The notes: generated by a model not told the origin, from the sequence alone. DNA of 64,000 bases from Negativibacillus sp. (GCA_020024325.1 JAHHTY010000001.1:1-64000), one strand, 5' to 3'. Shown: positions 35,056-45,488, counted from the stretch's first letter. Numbers and translations: made by a program.

Positions 35056-35084
35056 ATTATAATCATCTGTTACCACATTGTCAA
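35056..35084 (-). promoter_or_regulatory. Consensus promoter of the fatty acid operon
   Basis: Minus-strand TTGACA (35079-35084), 17 nt, TATAAT (35056-35061): a perfect sigma-A promoter about 75 nt upstream of the MarR-type gene. It is the only strong promoter I find for the twelve-gene unit. Confidence 0.88.
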
Positions 35085-35130
35085 GCAAAATATTATGAAT
35101 ATTTTGCTACAGTCTTTTATGTTCATGAAA

Positions 35131-35174
35131 AAAAGATGTATTTTTCGCAGTATTATGCCAAAAATACATCTTTT
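35131..35174 (-). terminator. Intrinsic terminator of the flavodoxin-family gene
   Basis: Perfect 15-bp arms (35131-35145 and 35160-35174) with a 14-nt loop. On the minus strand the last bases of the stem continue into TTTTTTT. It starts right after the stop codon at 35177. Confidence 0.85.
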
Positions 35175-35176
35175 CT

Positions 35177-35797
35177 CTAACGAATAAAATTTGTTCTTTG
35201 AACAGGTTCTTTCTCTGGAAATTCGATTCCATGTTGTTTTCCTGTTTCAATACATTGCAATAGCCATGCCATATTTCTGCCCAATGTACGCATGATCTGC
35301 ATACCCTCTTTGTCTTGCACAACTTCCTGAGGGGTATTGCCATGCACCATATTCCAGTAACGTGAAGAAACAACCGGCATACCGCTAATCATAAAATATT
35401 TGTTAAGCTGATCCAAAGACGCAGTAGACCCCGCACGCCGACAGCTGACAACGGCTGCTCCCGGTTTTCCTTCAAACAAGCTTGTTCTTCCATAAAACAC
35501 TCTGTCTAAAAATGAGCTGATTTGTCCTGAAGCACTGGCAAAATATACCGGTGATCCAAAGATAAATCCATCTGCTTCTTTTGCTTTATCAATAAATTCA
35601 TTTACTCCATCGTCAATCACACAATAACCCGTCTTTCTGCATCCTCCGCAGTCAATGCAGCCTGAAACAGGTTTTGTTCCAATTTGAAAAATCTCTGTTT
35701 CAATCCCGTTTTTCTCAAGCTCTTTAGCCACTTCACACAGTGCTGTATAAGTACATCCTGCAGGATGTGGACTGCCATTTAATAAAAGTACTTTCAT
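35177..35797 (-). CDS. Flavodoxin family protein / NAD(P)H-dependent FMN reductase
   Basis: A 206-aa protein. The FMN-phosphate loop is LNGSPHPAGCTYTAL at the N-terminus; FGSPVYFASASGQISSFLDRVFY is the flavin-ring loop. A Cys cluster (CIDCGGCRKTGYCVIDD, about residues 47-63) is typical of iron-sulfur flavoprotein-like and related reductases. Substrate unknown. It follows the HAD-family gene by 39 nt. Confidence 0.85.
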   Translation of the reverse strand: MKVLLLNGSPHPAGCTYTALCEVAKELEKNGIETEIFQIGTKPVSGCIDCGGCRKTGYCVIDDGVNEFIDKAKEADGFIFGSPVYFASASGQISSFLDRVFYGRTSLFEGKPGAAVVSCRRAGSTASLDQLNKYFMISGMPVVSSRYWNMVHGNTPQEVVQDKEGMQIMRTLGRNMAWLLQCIETGKQHGIEFPEKEPVQRTNFIR

Positions 35798-35836
35798 TTT
35801 TACTCCCTCTTTCTAAAAATGGATACTTTTATTTTA

Positions 35837-36517
35837 TCACAGCATTTTATACTTTGTAAGGGTATTAAACATCAAATTTTCTGTTTCTTTCTTATCTCTT
35901 TGCATAAAAATATTTTTTACATCCGATAGAGTATCTACTACATAATCCGCAATAGACTCGGCAAACATGGTATCTTGGTATTTAGCCAAGCCACTGCGTA
36001 TCCATATGGTTTTCATTCCGATTGCTTTCGCAGGGATTATATCGTTATCTAATCTATCCCCGACCATCACAGCTTTTTCTGCACGATAATCTGCCATTTC
36101 AAGTGCCTTGTAAAAGATTTTGGCATCAGGTTTTGATACTCCAAGTTCTGCAGACGAAGCAACAACATCAAAACAATCTAAAATCCCCCAATTTTTAAGT
36201 CTTTCGCTTACACCCAAAGTTTGATTGGCAATAACGCCAAGTTTATATTTGCATCGCTTTAAATAATCCAGCGTCTGTTTTGTATCTGCAAATAGTTTCT
36301 CATCTTCACTGTGCCACGGTGTTTTTGCCAGTCCGAAAAATTTAATTGCCTGTGAATTTCCGTCATAGCCACTTCTTGTTAACTCAATTCTCTTTTTATC
36401 AAAAGCTTTAAAAGTAATATCAGTACCAGAAATCATATCTCTTATTCGATGATTATATGCTTCTGTTTCATCTACAAGCGTTGAACCAATATCAAAAAAC
36501 ACCCAGGTTATATCCAT
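35837..36517 (-). CDS. HAD family hydrolase
   Basis: A 226-aa haloacid dehalogenase-superfamily protein. Motif I reads WVFFDIGSTLVDE, where the second Asp of DxDxT is Gly. Motif III is GVSKPDAKIFYKAL and motif IV VMVGDRLDNDIIPA. The start at ATG 36517 has GGGGGA 10 nt upstream. The Gly at the general acid/base position is seen in a subset of HAD proteins and may lower phosphatase activity. Substrate unknown. Confidence 0.85.
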   Translation of the reverse strand: MDITWVFFDIGSTLVDETEAYNHRIRDMISGTDITFKAFDKKRIELTRSGYDGNSQAIKFFGLAKTPWHSEDEKLFADTKQTLDYLKRCKYKLGVIANQTLGVSERLKNWGILDCFDVVASSAELGVSKPDAKIFYKALEMADYRAEKAVMVGDRLDNDIIPAKAIGMKTIWIRSGLAKYQDTMFAESIADYVVDTLSDVKNIFMQRDKKETENLMFNTLTKYKML

Positions 36518-36651
36518 GACAGATTTATCCCCCATCGTTTCAAAGTTTCATTGAATGAAACAATTATATCTTATTTCAAATTAAAGCAACCGATGTTAAA
36601 ACCAGAGCAAGAGAAAACATCTTTTTCTTTATATAATCCTTGATTAACAAA

Positions 36652-36687
36652 CAGGCATTATTAAGAATTTATCTTAATAATGCCTGT
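36652..36687 (-). terminator. Terminator-like hairpin past the nitroreductase gene
   Basis: CAGGCATTATTAAGA and TCTTAATAATGCCTG pair perfectly over 15 bp around a 5-nt loop. It begins about 28 nt after the nitroreductase stop at 36715. The T-tract on the minus strand is modest (TTTGTTAATC). Confidence 0.75.
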
Positions 36688-36714
36688 TTTACCGCTGATG
36701 CCTCTCAGCAATTT

Positions 36715-37248
36715 TTATAATTCATATTTTTCAAAGTGAATTTTATCCATTGGTAAATCTTGCAACAGATGAGGCTCCGGGTGATTTTCTATTACTCCAA
36801 CAGAAAGGATTGCCTCCAAACGATAAGAGTTTGGAACCGAAAGAAGTTCTCGGCAAAATTCCTCAGTTGTTCTTCCGTCCTCTGCCTCTCGCAGTCTTCC
36901 CTGAATCCAGCAGCTACCCAGACCCAAGCTATCTGCCATCAGATGCATATTGCTCATAACGATTGAGCAGTCTTCTGTCCAAACATCTGTTTTTTCCGGA
37001 TCCGCAAATACCAGAATGGCACAGCCTGCATTTTCGAGCATCTTGCTTGCCCCAACTCTGCAATGAGAAAGTTTTTCCAGTGTTTCTTTTTTCTGAACCA
37101 CTACAAATTCCCAGGGTTTACGGGTTCTGCCGGATGGAGATAACAAACCTGCCTGCAAAATTTTTTCCAGCAAATCCTTTGGAATCGGCTCACCTGTATA
37201 CTGTCTGACACTTCTTCGTTTTAAAAGCAAATCCAGCAGTTCCATCAT
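36715..37248 (-). CDS. Nitroreductase family protein
   Basis: A 177-aa FMN-dependent oxidoreductase. Family motifs are LLLKRRSVRQYTGEPIPKDLLEKIL at the N-terminus, GLLSPSGRTRKPWEFVVV, and LMADSLGLGSCWIQGRL. These enzymes reduce nitro compounds, quinones or flavins with NAD(P)H. AAGGAG lies upstream of two adjacent ATG codons (37248, 37245). It is near the FprA flavoprotein gene and may belong to the same redox-stress set. Confidence 0.88.
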   Translation of the reverse strand: MMELLDLLLKRRSVRQYTGEPIPKDLLEKILQAGLLSPSGRTRKPWEFVVVQKKETLEKLSHCRVGASKMLENAGCAILVFADPEKTDVWTEDCSIVMSNMHLMADSLGLGSCWIQGRLREAEDGRTTEEFCRELLSVPNSYRLEAILSVGVIENHPEPHLLQDLPMDKIHFEKYEL

Positions 37249-37308
37249 CGCATCTCCTTTTTGCTTTATTGTCTAATCAGTCAAAGCAAGTGAATCAACA
37301 AGGACTAT

Positions 37309-38517
37309 TTAGAAGCTCTGTGCAAAAGATTTTCCATATTCTTTTGCCTTTTCTAAATCTTCTTCGGTTGGTACAAAGTTCACCTTAAAACCTTCCCCAA
37401 ACACATTCATCTTTAATCCCTGCAATCTTGCCTGAATATTTCCTACTGCTTCTCCTGTCCATCCAAAGGAACCGAATACCATTGCCGGTTTTCTTGCAGA
37501 GTTGATTGCGTCTACTCCTGCCAGCAAATTCCAAACGGGTGCAACTGCATCGCGATTGAGTGTTGGACTGCCCACTGCAAAAGCATTACAACGGTTAATC
37601 AGTGTGTGTAACTGCGCCATATCGTGCTCGATGATGTCATAAGTTTCACACTCTGCATATGGTTTTGCTTCCAGAATACCCTCGCGGATTTTTTCAGCCA
37701 GTTTTGCAGTATTGCCATAAGCAGATGTGTAGAATACCGGAATAACAGGAATTTTATTAACAGATGGGGCAGACCATTCTTCGTAACGTGAAAGAACCTC
37801 GTTTAACTTTCCATTTTTAGTGAGAACGGGACCGTGGCTTGTACAAATAAAATCAGGATGAACCGGGAGAGCCTTAATCTTCTCCAAACCTTTGCGAACA
37901 AAAGAAGAAAACGGACCGAAAATAGCACCATAATACAGTTCCAATGCTGCATCATAAGCTTTTGGATAAGCAATGCAGGTATCAAAAGTATATGGTTCGC
38001 AGTAATGACAGCCGAGGAAATCGCAGGTAAAGAGAGTTTTTGCATCTTCTACCCATGTAAACATGGAATCAGGCCAATGCAGATTTGGTGCAAAGAAGAA
38101 GGTCAGAACTCTACCACCGAGATCCAGTGTATCGCCATCTTTTACCCTATGAATTTCCAGGTTTTCAATATTCGTAATATTTTTCAGGTAGATAGAACCT
38201 GCCTGAGAAGCAATCAGCTGCGCATTTGGCATCAGTGCCATCAACTTTGCCAAAGCACCGGAGTGATCCGGTTCGTTATGGTTCATGATGATGTAGTCAA
38301 TTTCTTCCAGCGGACAAACTTCTTTGATATTTTCCAAATACTGTGGAAAAAAAGCTTCGTGACAAGTTTCAATCAATGCTGTTTTTTCGTTTCCTCTTAC
38401 CAGGTAAGAGTTATAGCTGGTACCGGAATCGGTTTTCATGATAATATCAAAGACCCTCATATTCGGGTTATTGATTCCAACGGCATAAATACCTTCTGTA
38501 ATTTTAACTGCGGACAT
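37309..38517 (-). CDS. FprA family A-type flavoprotein (flavodiiron protein)
   Basis: A 402-aa protein that reduces oxygen and/or nitric oxide in anaerobes. The N-terminal beta-lactamase-like domain carries the di-iron ligands HxExD in MNHNEPDHSGAL and further His residues (FAPNLHWPDSM, CTSHGPV). The C-terminal flavodoxin domain starts at about residue 250 with VIPVFYTSAYGNTAKLAE. The start is ATG 38517 after AAAGGA. A promoter overlapping a palindrome lies at 38558-38586. Confidence 0.93.
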   Translation of the reverse strand: MSAVKITEGIYAVGINNPNMRVFDIIMKTDSGTSYNSYLVRGNEKTALIETCHEAFFPQYLENIKEVCPLEEIDYIIMNHNEPDHSGALAKLMALMPNAQLIASQAGSIYLKNITNIENLEIHRVKDGDTLDLGGRVLTFFFAPNLHWPDSMFTWVEDAKTLFTCDFLGCHYCEPYTFDTCIAYPKAYDAALELYYGAIFGPFSSFVRKGLEKIKALPVHPDFICTSHGPVLTKNGKLNEVLSRYEEWSAPSVNKIPVIPVFYTSAYGNTAKLAEKIREGILEAKPYAECETYDIIEHDMAQLHTLINRCNAFAVGSPTLNRDAVAPVWNLLAGVDAINSARKPAMVFGSFGWTGEAVGNIQARLQGLKMNVFGEGFKVNFVPTEEDLEKAKEYGKSFAQSF

Positions 38518-38557
38518 GGTACATCTTCCTTTCTGTTGTTTCACTTCTCATATTTAT

Positions 38558-38586
38558 ATTATACAAAAAAAGTATAATATTGTAAA
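38558..38586 (-). promoter_or_regulatory. Promoter of the FprA gene with overlapping dyad
   Basis: Minus-strand TTTACA (38581-38586), 17 nt, TATAAT (38558-38563). ATTATAC-N7-GTATAAT forms a perfect dyad across the -10 and spacer, a possible operator for an oxygen- or NO-responsive regulator, though AT-rich chance is possible. Confidence 0.55.
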
Positions 38587-38653
38587 GATATAAAATTAAC
38601 AAATAGTTGCTTCATATCCTGAAAAAAATAGCATTTTTTTAGGTATTATAAAC

Positions 38654-41479
38654 TTACCCTTTAGGCAATATCTTTTTGAGATATTTTCCGGTATAAGATT
38701 TTTCACATGCCGCTACCTGTTCCGGTGTACCACAAGCAACTATTTCGCCTCCGCGGTTGCCGCCTTCCGGACCTAGATCAACGATATAGTCAGCAGTTTT
38801 AATCACATCTAAATTATGTTCAATGACTACCACAGTATTGCCGCTGTCCACCAATGTTTGCAAAACCTCAATCAATTTATGGACATCGGCAGCGTGCAAA
38901 CCTGTAGTTGGCTCATCCAAAATATAGATCGTCTTTCCTGTGGCTTTTTTGGAAAGTTCCGTTGCCAGCTTTACACGCTGTGCTTCACCACCAGACAAAG
39001 TGGTTGCAGACTGTCCGAGTTTCACATAACCAAGCCCTACATCGCACAAAGTTTTTATTTTACGGGCAATCTTTGGAATATTTTCAAAGAAGGTGTACGC
39101 CTCCTCTGCGGTCATTTCCAAAACATCGCTGATAGTTTTATCTTTATACTTCACTTCAAGCGTTTCACGGTTATATCGCTTTCCTTTACAAACTTCACAA
39201 GGAACATAAATATCCGGCAAAAAGTGCATCTCAATTTGCAAAATACCGTCACCTTCACAGGCTTCGCAGCGACCTCCTTTTACATTAAAAGAAAATCTGC
39301 CGCTATCATATCCCCTTGCTTTTGCTTCGTTTGTTTGCGCAAACAGCTGGCGAATATCGGTAAAGACACCGGTATAGGTTGCCGGATTGGAACGAGGAGT
39401 TCGTCCAATCGGACTTTGGCTAATATCAATCACCTTATCCAATTCCTCAATTCCCACAATCTCTTTATGTTTACCCGGTCTGGCTTTGGCATGGTTTAGC
39501 TCCATCGCTAGCCCTTTATATAAGATTTCATTGATGAGGGAAGATTTTCCGGAGCCGGACACACCTGTTATCGCTGTAAGGGTTCCCAGTGGAAGGGTAA
39601 CATTGATGTTTTTGAGATTATTTTGTGCTGCACCTTTAATGACCAGTTTTTTTCCGTTGCCTTTTCGGCGTACTTCCGGAACAGGAATTTTCTTCTTTCC
39701 ACTTAAATATTGTCCTGTTATCGATTTTTCACACGCCATAATTTCGTTAATCGTTCCGGCACAGACAACCTCTCCGCCGTGCACCCCTGCACCCGGACCG
39801 ATATCTACAATATAGTCTGATGCAAACATAGTATCTTCATCGTGTTCCACCACAATAACAGTATTCCCCAGGTCACGGAGATGCTGCAATGTTCCAATCA
39901 GCTTATCATTATCTCTTTGATGCAGACCGATGCTTGGTTCATCCAAAATATACAAAACACCCATCAGTGAAGAGCCAATCTGTGTGGCAAGACGAATACG
40001 TTGGCTTTCTCCACCTGAAAGGGTTGCGGAAGCTCGGGAAAGGGTTAAATAATCCAAACCCACATTCTGCAAAAATTCCAGACGAGAGCGAATCTCCTTA
40101 ATGATCTGATAGGAGATTTGCTGTTGTTTTTCAGTCAGCTCAAGATTATCGAAGAAGTCGAGCATTGCCACTACCGAAAGGCGGCACAGCTGGCTGATAT
40201 TCATTCCGCCAATCAACACCGAAAGGCTTTCTTTTTTTAGACGATCACCGTGACACTGCGGACAATCCACCGCATTCATCCATGTGGTGATCTCCTCTCT
40301 CATCCAGTTCGAGGAGGTTTCTCTAAAGCGTCGCTCCAGATTGTTTGCAACACCTTCAAACTCAGTATAATAGGTTGACTTAATATCCTCGGTATCTCGC
40401 ACCATCTTTATCTTTTCGCCCTTTGTTCCATATAACAGGATATCCACAATTTCTTTTGGCAAATCTTTGATTGGAGTATCCAAAGAAAAGTTATAATGTT
40501 CGGCAAGGCTTTTATAATACATCTGTGCGATGCCGCCTTCGGCATAATACCATCCGCTTGCCTTGATTGCACCCTCGCTTACTGATTTTGTTTTATCGGG
40601 AATTACCAAAGCCGGGTCGATGCTCATAAAGGTTCCCAGACCGGTGCATTTCTCACAGGCACCAAACGGGTTATTGAAGGAGAACATTCGAGGGCTGAGT
40701 TCCTCGATGCTGATGTTGTGCTCGGGACAGGAATAACTTTGAGAAAACATCATTTCTTCCCCATCCACAACGTCCACCACAACCAAGCCGCCGGTCAGCT
40801 CCAATGCAGTTTCCAATGAGTCGCTTAAACGGGACTGTATGTCATCACGGACAACCAATCGGTCTATTACAACTTCTATATTATGCTTTTTATTTTTATC
40901 AAGAACAATTTCTTCCGAAAGTTCGTACAGATTTCCATCCACACGAACACGAACATAGCCCGATTTTTTCATTCGCTCAAATTCTTTTTGGTGCATTCCC
41001 TTTTTTCCCCGAACAATCGGAGCCAAAATCTGAATCTTGGTGCGTTGAGGAAGCTGCAAAATTTGGTCTACCATCTGGTCCACCGTCTGCTGGCTGATTT
41101 CCCTGCCACAAACCGGGCAATGCGGAGTTCCGATGCGGGCATACAATAGTCTAAGATAGTCATAAATTTCGGTTACTGTTCCCACAGTGGAACGAGGATT
41201 CTTTGATGTCGTTTTTTGGTCAATTGAAATTGCCGGAGAAAGTCCGCTGATTTCGTCTACATCAGGTTTTTCCATCATTCCCAAAAACTGGCGGGCATAA
41301 GAAGAAAGGCTTTCCATATATCTTCTCTGCCCGTCTGCATAAATGGTATCAAAAGCAAGGGAAGATTTACCTGAACCGGACAGACCGGTAAACACAATCA
41401 ATTTATCCCTTGGAATTTCCAGATTCACGTTTTTGAGGTTATGTTCCCTTGCACCGTGAATCACAATTTTATCATTCAT
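38654..41479 (-). CDS. uvrA: Excinuclease ABC subunit A
   Basis: A 941-aa DNA damage sensor of nucleotide excision repair. It has two ABC ATPase modules: Walker [20 protein letters not shown] and [16 protein letters not shown], with signature [14 protein letters not shown] and [14 protein letters not shown]. Zinc-finger cysteines are CPVCGREIS..., [10 protein letters not shown] and CEACEGDG...CEVCKG. ATG 41479 follows AGGAGG by 5 nt. It is directly downstream of uvrB with which it forms an operon. Confidence 0.96.
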   Translation of the reverse strand: MNDKIVIHGAREHNLKNVNLEIPRDKLIVFTGLSGSGKSSLAFDTIYADGQRRYMESLSSYARQFLGMMEKPDVDEISGLSPAISIDQKTTSKNPRSTVGTVTEIYDYLRLLYARIGTPHCPVCGREISQQTVDQMVDQILQLPQRTKIQILAPIVRGKKGMHQKEFERMKKSGYVRVRVDGNLYELSEEIVLDKNKKHNIEVVIDRLVVRDDIQSRLSDSLETALELTGGLVVVDVVDGEEMMFSQSYSCPEHNISIEELSPRMFSFNNPFGACEKCTGLGTFMSIDPALVIPDKTKSVSEGAIKASGWYYAEGGIAQMYYKSLAEHYNFSLDTPIKDLPKEIVDILLYGTKGEKIKMVRDTEDIKSTYYTEFEGVANNLERRFRETSSNWMREEITTWMNAVDCPQCHGDRLKKESLSVLIGGMNISQLCRLSVVAMLDFFDNLELTEKQQQISYQIIKEIRSRLEFLQNVGLDYLTLSRASATLSGGESQRIRLATQIGSSLMGVLYILDEPSIGLHQRDNDKLIGTLQHLRDLGNTVIVVEHDEDTMFASDYIVDIGPGAGVHGGEVVCAGTINEIMACEKSITGQYLSGKKKIPVPEVRRKGNGKKLVIKGAAQNNLKNINVTLPLGTLTAITGVSGSGKSSLINEILYKGLAMELNHAKARPGKHKEIVGIEELDKVIDISQSPIGRTPRSNPATYTGVFTDIRQLFAQTNEAKARGYDSGRFSFNVKGGRCEACEGDGILQIEMHFLPDIYVPCEVCKGKRYNRETLEVKYKDKTISDVLEMTAEEAYTFFENIPKIARKIKTLCDVGLGYVKLGQSATTLSGGEAQRVKLATELSKKATGKTIYILDEPTTGLHAADVHKLIEVLQTLVDSGNTVVVIEHNLDVIKTADYIVDLGPEGGNRGGEIVACGTPEQVAACEKSYTGKYLKKILPKG

Positions 41480-41516
41480 TCTGTCCTCCTTGGATATTCG
41501 ATGTTTCCTATTCCCA

Positions 41517-43556
41517 CTATTTTTTCTTACTCTTATTTTTCTCATCTGCATCCTTCATTATCTTTAGGTTTGGATTTGCAGAATATTGTTCCTTCAGCTT
41601 TTTAATTTTATCTCGCAGATAAGCTGCGTGCTCAAACTCCAAAATTTGTGCCGCACCCTTCATTTCCGCAGTCAATTTTTCAATCGTCATGCGAAGTTCG
41701 GTTTGGCTCATACGTTTTTTGCCTTTTCCTATTTTCTCGGTATTTTCCCTTGTGGAAATTTCCAAAATTTCACGAACGTCTTTCTTGATTGTCTGCGGAA
41801 TGATACCATGTTCCTCATTATATTTAAGCTGTACCTCACGTCTGCGGTAAGTTTCGCTGATTGCTTTTTCCATCGAGTCTGTAACCGAATCTGCGTACAT
41901 GATAACCTTGCCGTTAGCATTTCTCGCTGCTCGTCCGATGGTCTGTACCAACGAAGTTTCGCTTCTCAAAAATCCTTCTTTATCTGCATCAAGAATTGCC
42001 ACTAACGATACTTCCGGAATATCCAAACCTTCTCGTAAAAGGTTAATGCCCACCAGAACATCAAACTCTCCCAAACGCAGGTCACGGATAATTTCCATTC
42101 GTTCTATGGTATCAATTCCGTGGTGCATATAACGAACCTTGACACCCATATTTTCAAAGTAAGACGTTAAATCCTCCGCCATCTTTTTAGTCAGAGTGGT
42201 TACCAGAACACGCTCTCCCTTCTCGGTTCGGGCATTGATTTCGGAAAGCAGGTCATCAATCTGTCCATCTACCGGGCGAACGTCAATTTCAGGGTCCACC
42301 AATCCCGTAGGACGAATAACCTGTTCTACAATTCGGCTGCTTCGTTCTTTTTCTAACTGTCCCGGTGTTGCGCTGACAAAGATAATCTGATTGAGCTTGC
42401 CATAAAATTCATCAAAGGTCAGCGGTCGGTTATCATAAGCAGAAGGCAGACGGAATCCATAATCGACCAGATTCTTTTTTCGTGCTTGGTCGCCGCCATA
42501 CATCCCTCGCACCTGTGGCAGCGTTACATGGGACTCGTCCACAAACAACAGGAAATCTTCCGGAAAATAGTCTAACAATGTATATGGGCTGCTTCCGGCT
42601 TCTCTGCCGGACAGCACACGAGAATAGTTTTCGATTCCTTTGCAAAAACCGATCTCTGTCAACATCTCCATATCATAATTTGTGCGTTCCATGATTCGCT
42701 GTGCTTCAATCAGTTTATCATTTGCTTTAAAGTAAGCCACTCTTTCTTCCATCTCGTCCCGTATCTCACACAATGCCTGCTGCATCTTCTCCCGTGGAAC
42801 GATGTAATGAGATGCCGGATAGATTGCCACATGGGAAACTACATTTTTCACCTCGCCTGTGACAACATTGATTTCAGAAATACGGTCTATCTCATCGCCA
42901 AAAAACTCAACTCTGATTGCAGTTTCACTGCCATATGAAGGGAAGATTTCCACCACATCACCCCGAACGCGAAACTTATTTCTGATAAAGTTAATATCGT
43001 TGCGTTCATACTGAAGCTCTACTAATTTTTTGGTTAGCTCGTCACGTTCCTTCTGCATACCGGTACGCAAAGAGATAACCATATTTCGGTAGTCGATAGG
43101 GTCACCAAGCGAATAAATACAGGAAACGCTGGCTACGATGATAACATCTCTGCGTTCAGACAATGCAGAAGTTGCCGAGTGCCTCAACTTTTCTATCTCA
43201 TCATTGATGGCACTGTCTTTTTCAATATAAGTATCTGTGTTTGCAATATATGCTTCCGGCTGATAGTAGTCGTAGTAGGATACAAAATATTCCACTGCGT
43301 TGTTCGGAAAAAAAGCTTTAAACTCCGAACACAACTGAGCTGCCAGCGTTTTGTTATGTGCCAAAACCAAGGTTGGACGGTTTACTTCTTTTATAATGTT
43401 TGCCATGGTAAATGTTTTGCCGGAACCCGTAACACCCAATAAGGTTTGTTCCTTATCTCCGTTTAGCACCCCTTGTGCCAGCTGTTGAATTGCCTGTGGC
43501 TGATCTCCGGTAGGTTGGTAGGGTGACACCAATTCAAAACCTTTTTCCTCCTGCAT
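41517..43556 (-). CDS. uvrB: Excinuclease ABC subunit B
   Basis: A 679-aa helicase-like damage verifier. Motifs are Walker [16 protein letters not shown], the beta-hairpin [20 protein letters not shown], helicase motif [11 protein letters not shown], and a C-terminal UVR domain ([23 protein letters not shown]) for UvrC contact. It precedes uvrA by 37 nt. A promoter lies at 43607-43635. Confidence 0.96.
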   Translation of the reverse strand: MQEEKGFELVSPYQPTGDQPQAIQQLAQGVLNGDKEQTLLGVTGSGKTFTMANIIKEVNRPTLVLAHNKTLAAQLCSEFKAFFPNNAVEYFVSYYDYYQPEAYIANTDTYIEKDSAINDEIEKLRHSATSALSERRDVIIVASVSCIYSLGDPIDYRNMVISLRTGMQKERDELTKKLVELQYERNDINFIRNKFRVRGDVVEIFPSYGSETAIRVEFFGDEIDRISEINVVTGEVKNVVSHVAIYPASHYIVPREKMQQALCEIRDEMEERVAYFKANDKLIEAQRIMERTNYDMEMLTEIGFCKGIENYSRVLSGREAGSSPYTLLDYFPEDFLLFVDESHVTLPQVRGMYGGDQARKKNLVDYGFRLPSAYDNRPLTFDEFYGKLNQIIFVSATPGQLEKERSSRIVEQVIRPTGLVDPEIDVRPVDGQIDDLLSEINARTEKGERVLVTTLTKKMAEDLTSYFENMGVKVRYMHHGIDTIERMEIIRDLRLGEFDVLVGINLLREGLDIPEVSLVAILDADKEGFLRSETSLVQTIGRAARNANGKVIMYADSVTDSMEKAISETYRRREVQLKYNEEHGIIPQTIKKDVREILEISTRENTEKIGKGKKRMSQTELRMTIEKLTAEMKGAAQILEFEHAAYLRDKIKKLKEQYSANPNLKIMKDADEKNKSKKK

Positions 43557-43606
43557 TCTCGATTTCCCTTCTTTCTAAAGATGTTTTATTCTACTTTTCT
43601 TCTTTG

Positions 43607-43635
43607 ATTTTAGCACTACGCAAATTAAAAGTCAA
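43607..43635 (-). promoter_or_regulatory. Promoter of uvrB-uvrA
   Basis: Minus-strand TTGACT (43630-43635), 17 nt, TAAAAT (43607-43612), about 50 nt before uvrB. I saw no clear LexA-type site overlapping it. Confidence 0.65.
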
Positions 43636-43725
43636 TTCCTTGTTTTTTCACTTCTTCGGTCTTTGCGTTCTTCTTGACCATCTGTCTTAGCAATATTGTG
43701 CGCTATTTTTCTAACAAAATTACAA

Positions 43726-43757
43726 CAAAAAAGAGTCGGTTTTAAGCCGACCCTTTT
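43726..43757 (-). terminator. Intrinsic terminator of the Asp-rich protein gene
   Basis: GTCGG pairs with CCGAC, extended by A6/T6 runs (43726-43757), just after the stop codon at 43775. It can act on the minus strand and blocks read-through into uvrB. Confidence 0.8.
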
Positions 43758-43774
43758 TTACATCACATTACCGG

Positions 43775-44659
43775 TTAGTGTTCTCTATGATAATGGACAT
43801 TGCTTCCGCTGGCATAATGATAATCATCATCATCACCATCGCCCATATAATAAACTTCTTTTTCAAATCCATCTTTTGAGATAGTCAGTTTGTCATCCCA
43901 ATAACGGGAAGAACCTACTGTAAAGGTATTGCTGCCACGTTGTGTTGTTCCAATTTTATAGCCGTTCCAACGTACGGTAGCTCCGGAAACTTCACAGTTA
44001 AAGCTGATTTTGTTGCCATAATCACGAACTCTGGAGATACCAAGATCATCGTCATCATAACGGTAATGGTATCCTCTGTCATCATCGTCATCGTCACGAT
44101 TATATACGCTTTCTACTTTTGCGGGTTCTCTATAAGGTTTTACCTTGTGATTTAAGATACCTTTTACACTGTTTTTATTTTTTGCATAAACAAGCTCTAC
44201 GCCACTTCCGCTGTTTGCGGTTAGCTTTGCTCCAGTAGAAACGAGATATACTTCATCAATATCACCGTCTACGCTAATCTTCGCATTACCGCTGGAGAAC
44301 AGCTGGTCAATCTCTGCTTTTTTAGAAATTTTGACGGAATATTCTTTGTCCAGTGTTTTGCTGATATTGAGACTATCCAGCTCACCGGAAACGGTTACGC
44401 TCTTTTGTGTTCCCAAAGAGATTTTTCTTGCTCCTTCATCTTCTTCAACAAAGGAAACTGCAATTCCATCATCCTTATTTTTGCTAAGTGTAATACGAGA
44501 ATCCTCCAGCTGATAAGTTACAACTTTATCAGCCTGTCTGAGCTGCAATTCTTCATCACCTACATAGATGCTGTATTTTGCCTCGGTTGCACCTGCTGTC
44601 ATACCCATAGAAAGGATCATTGCCGCTGTCAACAACATTGTTGTTGCTTTTTTCATCAT
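43775..44659 (-). CDS. Secreted Asp- and His-rich protein of unknown function
   Basis: A 294-aa protein with a typical signal peptide (MMKKATTMLLTAAMILSMGMTAGA, cleavage near ATA/GAT-EAK). Residues about 40-160 are short beta-strand repeats of the KISVDGDIDEVYLVSTGAKL kind. Two acidic segments follow (RDDDDDDRGYHYRYDDDD and GDGDDDDYHYASG), separated by a compact domain (ISFNCEVSGATVRWNGYKIGTTQRG), and the C-terminus is His-rich. I do not recognise a family. The Asp/His clusters could bind calcium or other metals. AGGAGG precedes the start. It is a single gene with its own terminator. Confidence 0.75.
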   Translation of the reverse strand: MMKKATTMLLTAAMILSMGMTAGATEAKYSIYVGDEELQLRQADKVVTYQLEDSRITLSKNKDDGIAVSFVEEDEGARKISLGTQKSVTVSGELDSLNISKTLDKEYSVKISKKAEIDQLFSSGNAKISVDGDIDEVYLVSTGAKLTANSGSGVELVYAKNKNSVKGILNHKVKPYREPAKVESVYNRDDDDDDRGYHYRYDDDDLGISRVRDYGNKISFNCEVSGATVRWNGYKIGTTQRGSNTFTVGSSRYWDDKLTISKDGFEKEVYYMGDGDDDDYHYASGSNVHYHREH

Positions 44660-44753
44660 AAAATCTCCTCCTTTTCCGTATTCACGGAATGTTTTCTCTG
44701 CAATGCAGAATGTTGCTAGTATTCTTACATATACAAAGTTTCTATCCTTAAGC

Positions 44754-45488
44754 TTAAAAAAGCTTATGGTCTTTCATTGAGTAAAATTCCTTTTCTGTTA
44801 TAACGAAATGGTCATATACCTGCACTCCAACTTTTTGCAGAACATCTTGCACTTTTCGTGTCATTGCAATATCTTCTCGGGACGGAAGTGCAAGTCCACT
44901 GGGATGATTGTGCGCCAAGATTATGCCCGACACATTCTTTCTCAAACAAATTTGTGCAATCTCTCGCATTGTGATACTGATACTGTTGATGTTACCGTTT
45001 CCCAATTCTTCACAGGCTATCATCTGCTTTTTGGCATCTAAACACAGCATGAGCAGTGTCTCTGTTTGTCTTTCATATAACCGCTGTATCAGATATTCTC
45101 CTGCTTTAGTCGAATTGTCCAACACCAGCTTTCCCTCTTGTCGTTGTTCCCTGCAAAGCTGCGTCAGCTGCGGCACCAGACGCAGGAGTATTGCTGTGTT
45201 TTCTCCCACACCTTTAACCTGCATCAACTCCTCTTTTGAAGCAGAAAAAACAGCTGCAAGACTGCCAAAATGTTCCAGCAAACGGTGTGCCAGAGGGTTT
45301 GTGTCCTGCCTTGGCAAAGCATAAAACAAGAGCAGTTCCAATGCTGTATGTTCGTCAAAACCCTTCAGTCCTGTGGCATCAAACCGCCGTCTTAGACGAA
45401 GACGATGCCCACTGTGAATTCCCTGCTCTTTTTTATCTTCCGAAGATGCGATAATATCGCCTCCTTTTGCTGTTTTTGTTGTCGTCAT
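44754..45488 (-). CDS. radC: RadC family (JAB/MPN domain) protein
   Basis: A 244-aa protein of the UPF0758/RadC family. An N-terminal helix-hairpin-helix region (KEELMQVKGVGENTAILLRL, about 80-100) precedes the JAB domain with the metal motif ILAHNHPSGLALPSREDI. Despite the name, its role in DNA repair is doubtful. ATG 45488 has only a weak GAGAT ribosome binding site. A near-perfect AAAGGAGG (45460-45467) sits at codons 8-10, with ATT and ATC but no ATG/GTG/TTG at the right distance. Confidence 0.88.
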   Translation of the reverse strand: MTTTKTAKGGDIIASSEDKKEQGIHSGHRLRLRRRFDATGLKGFDEHTALELLLFYALPRQDTNPLAHRLLEHFGSLAAVFSASKEELMQVKGVGENTAILLRLVPQLTQLCREQRQEGKLVLDNSTKAGEYLIQRLYERQTETLLMLCLDAKKQMIACEELGNGNINSISITMREIAQICLRKNVSGIILAHNHPSGLALPSREDIAMTRKVQDVLQKVGVQVYDHFVITEKEFYSMKDHKLF

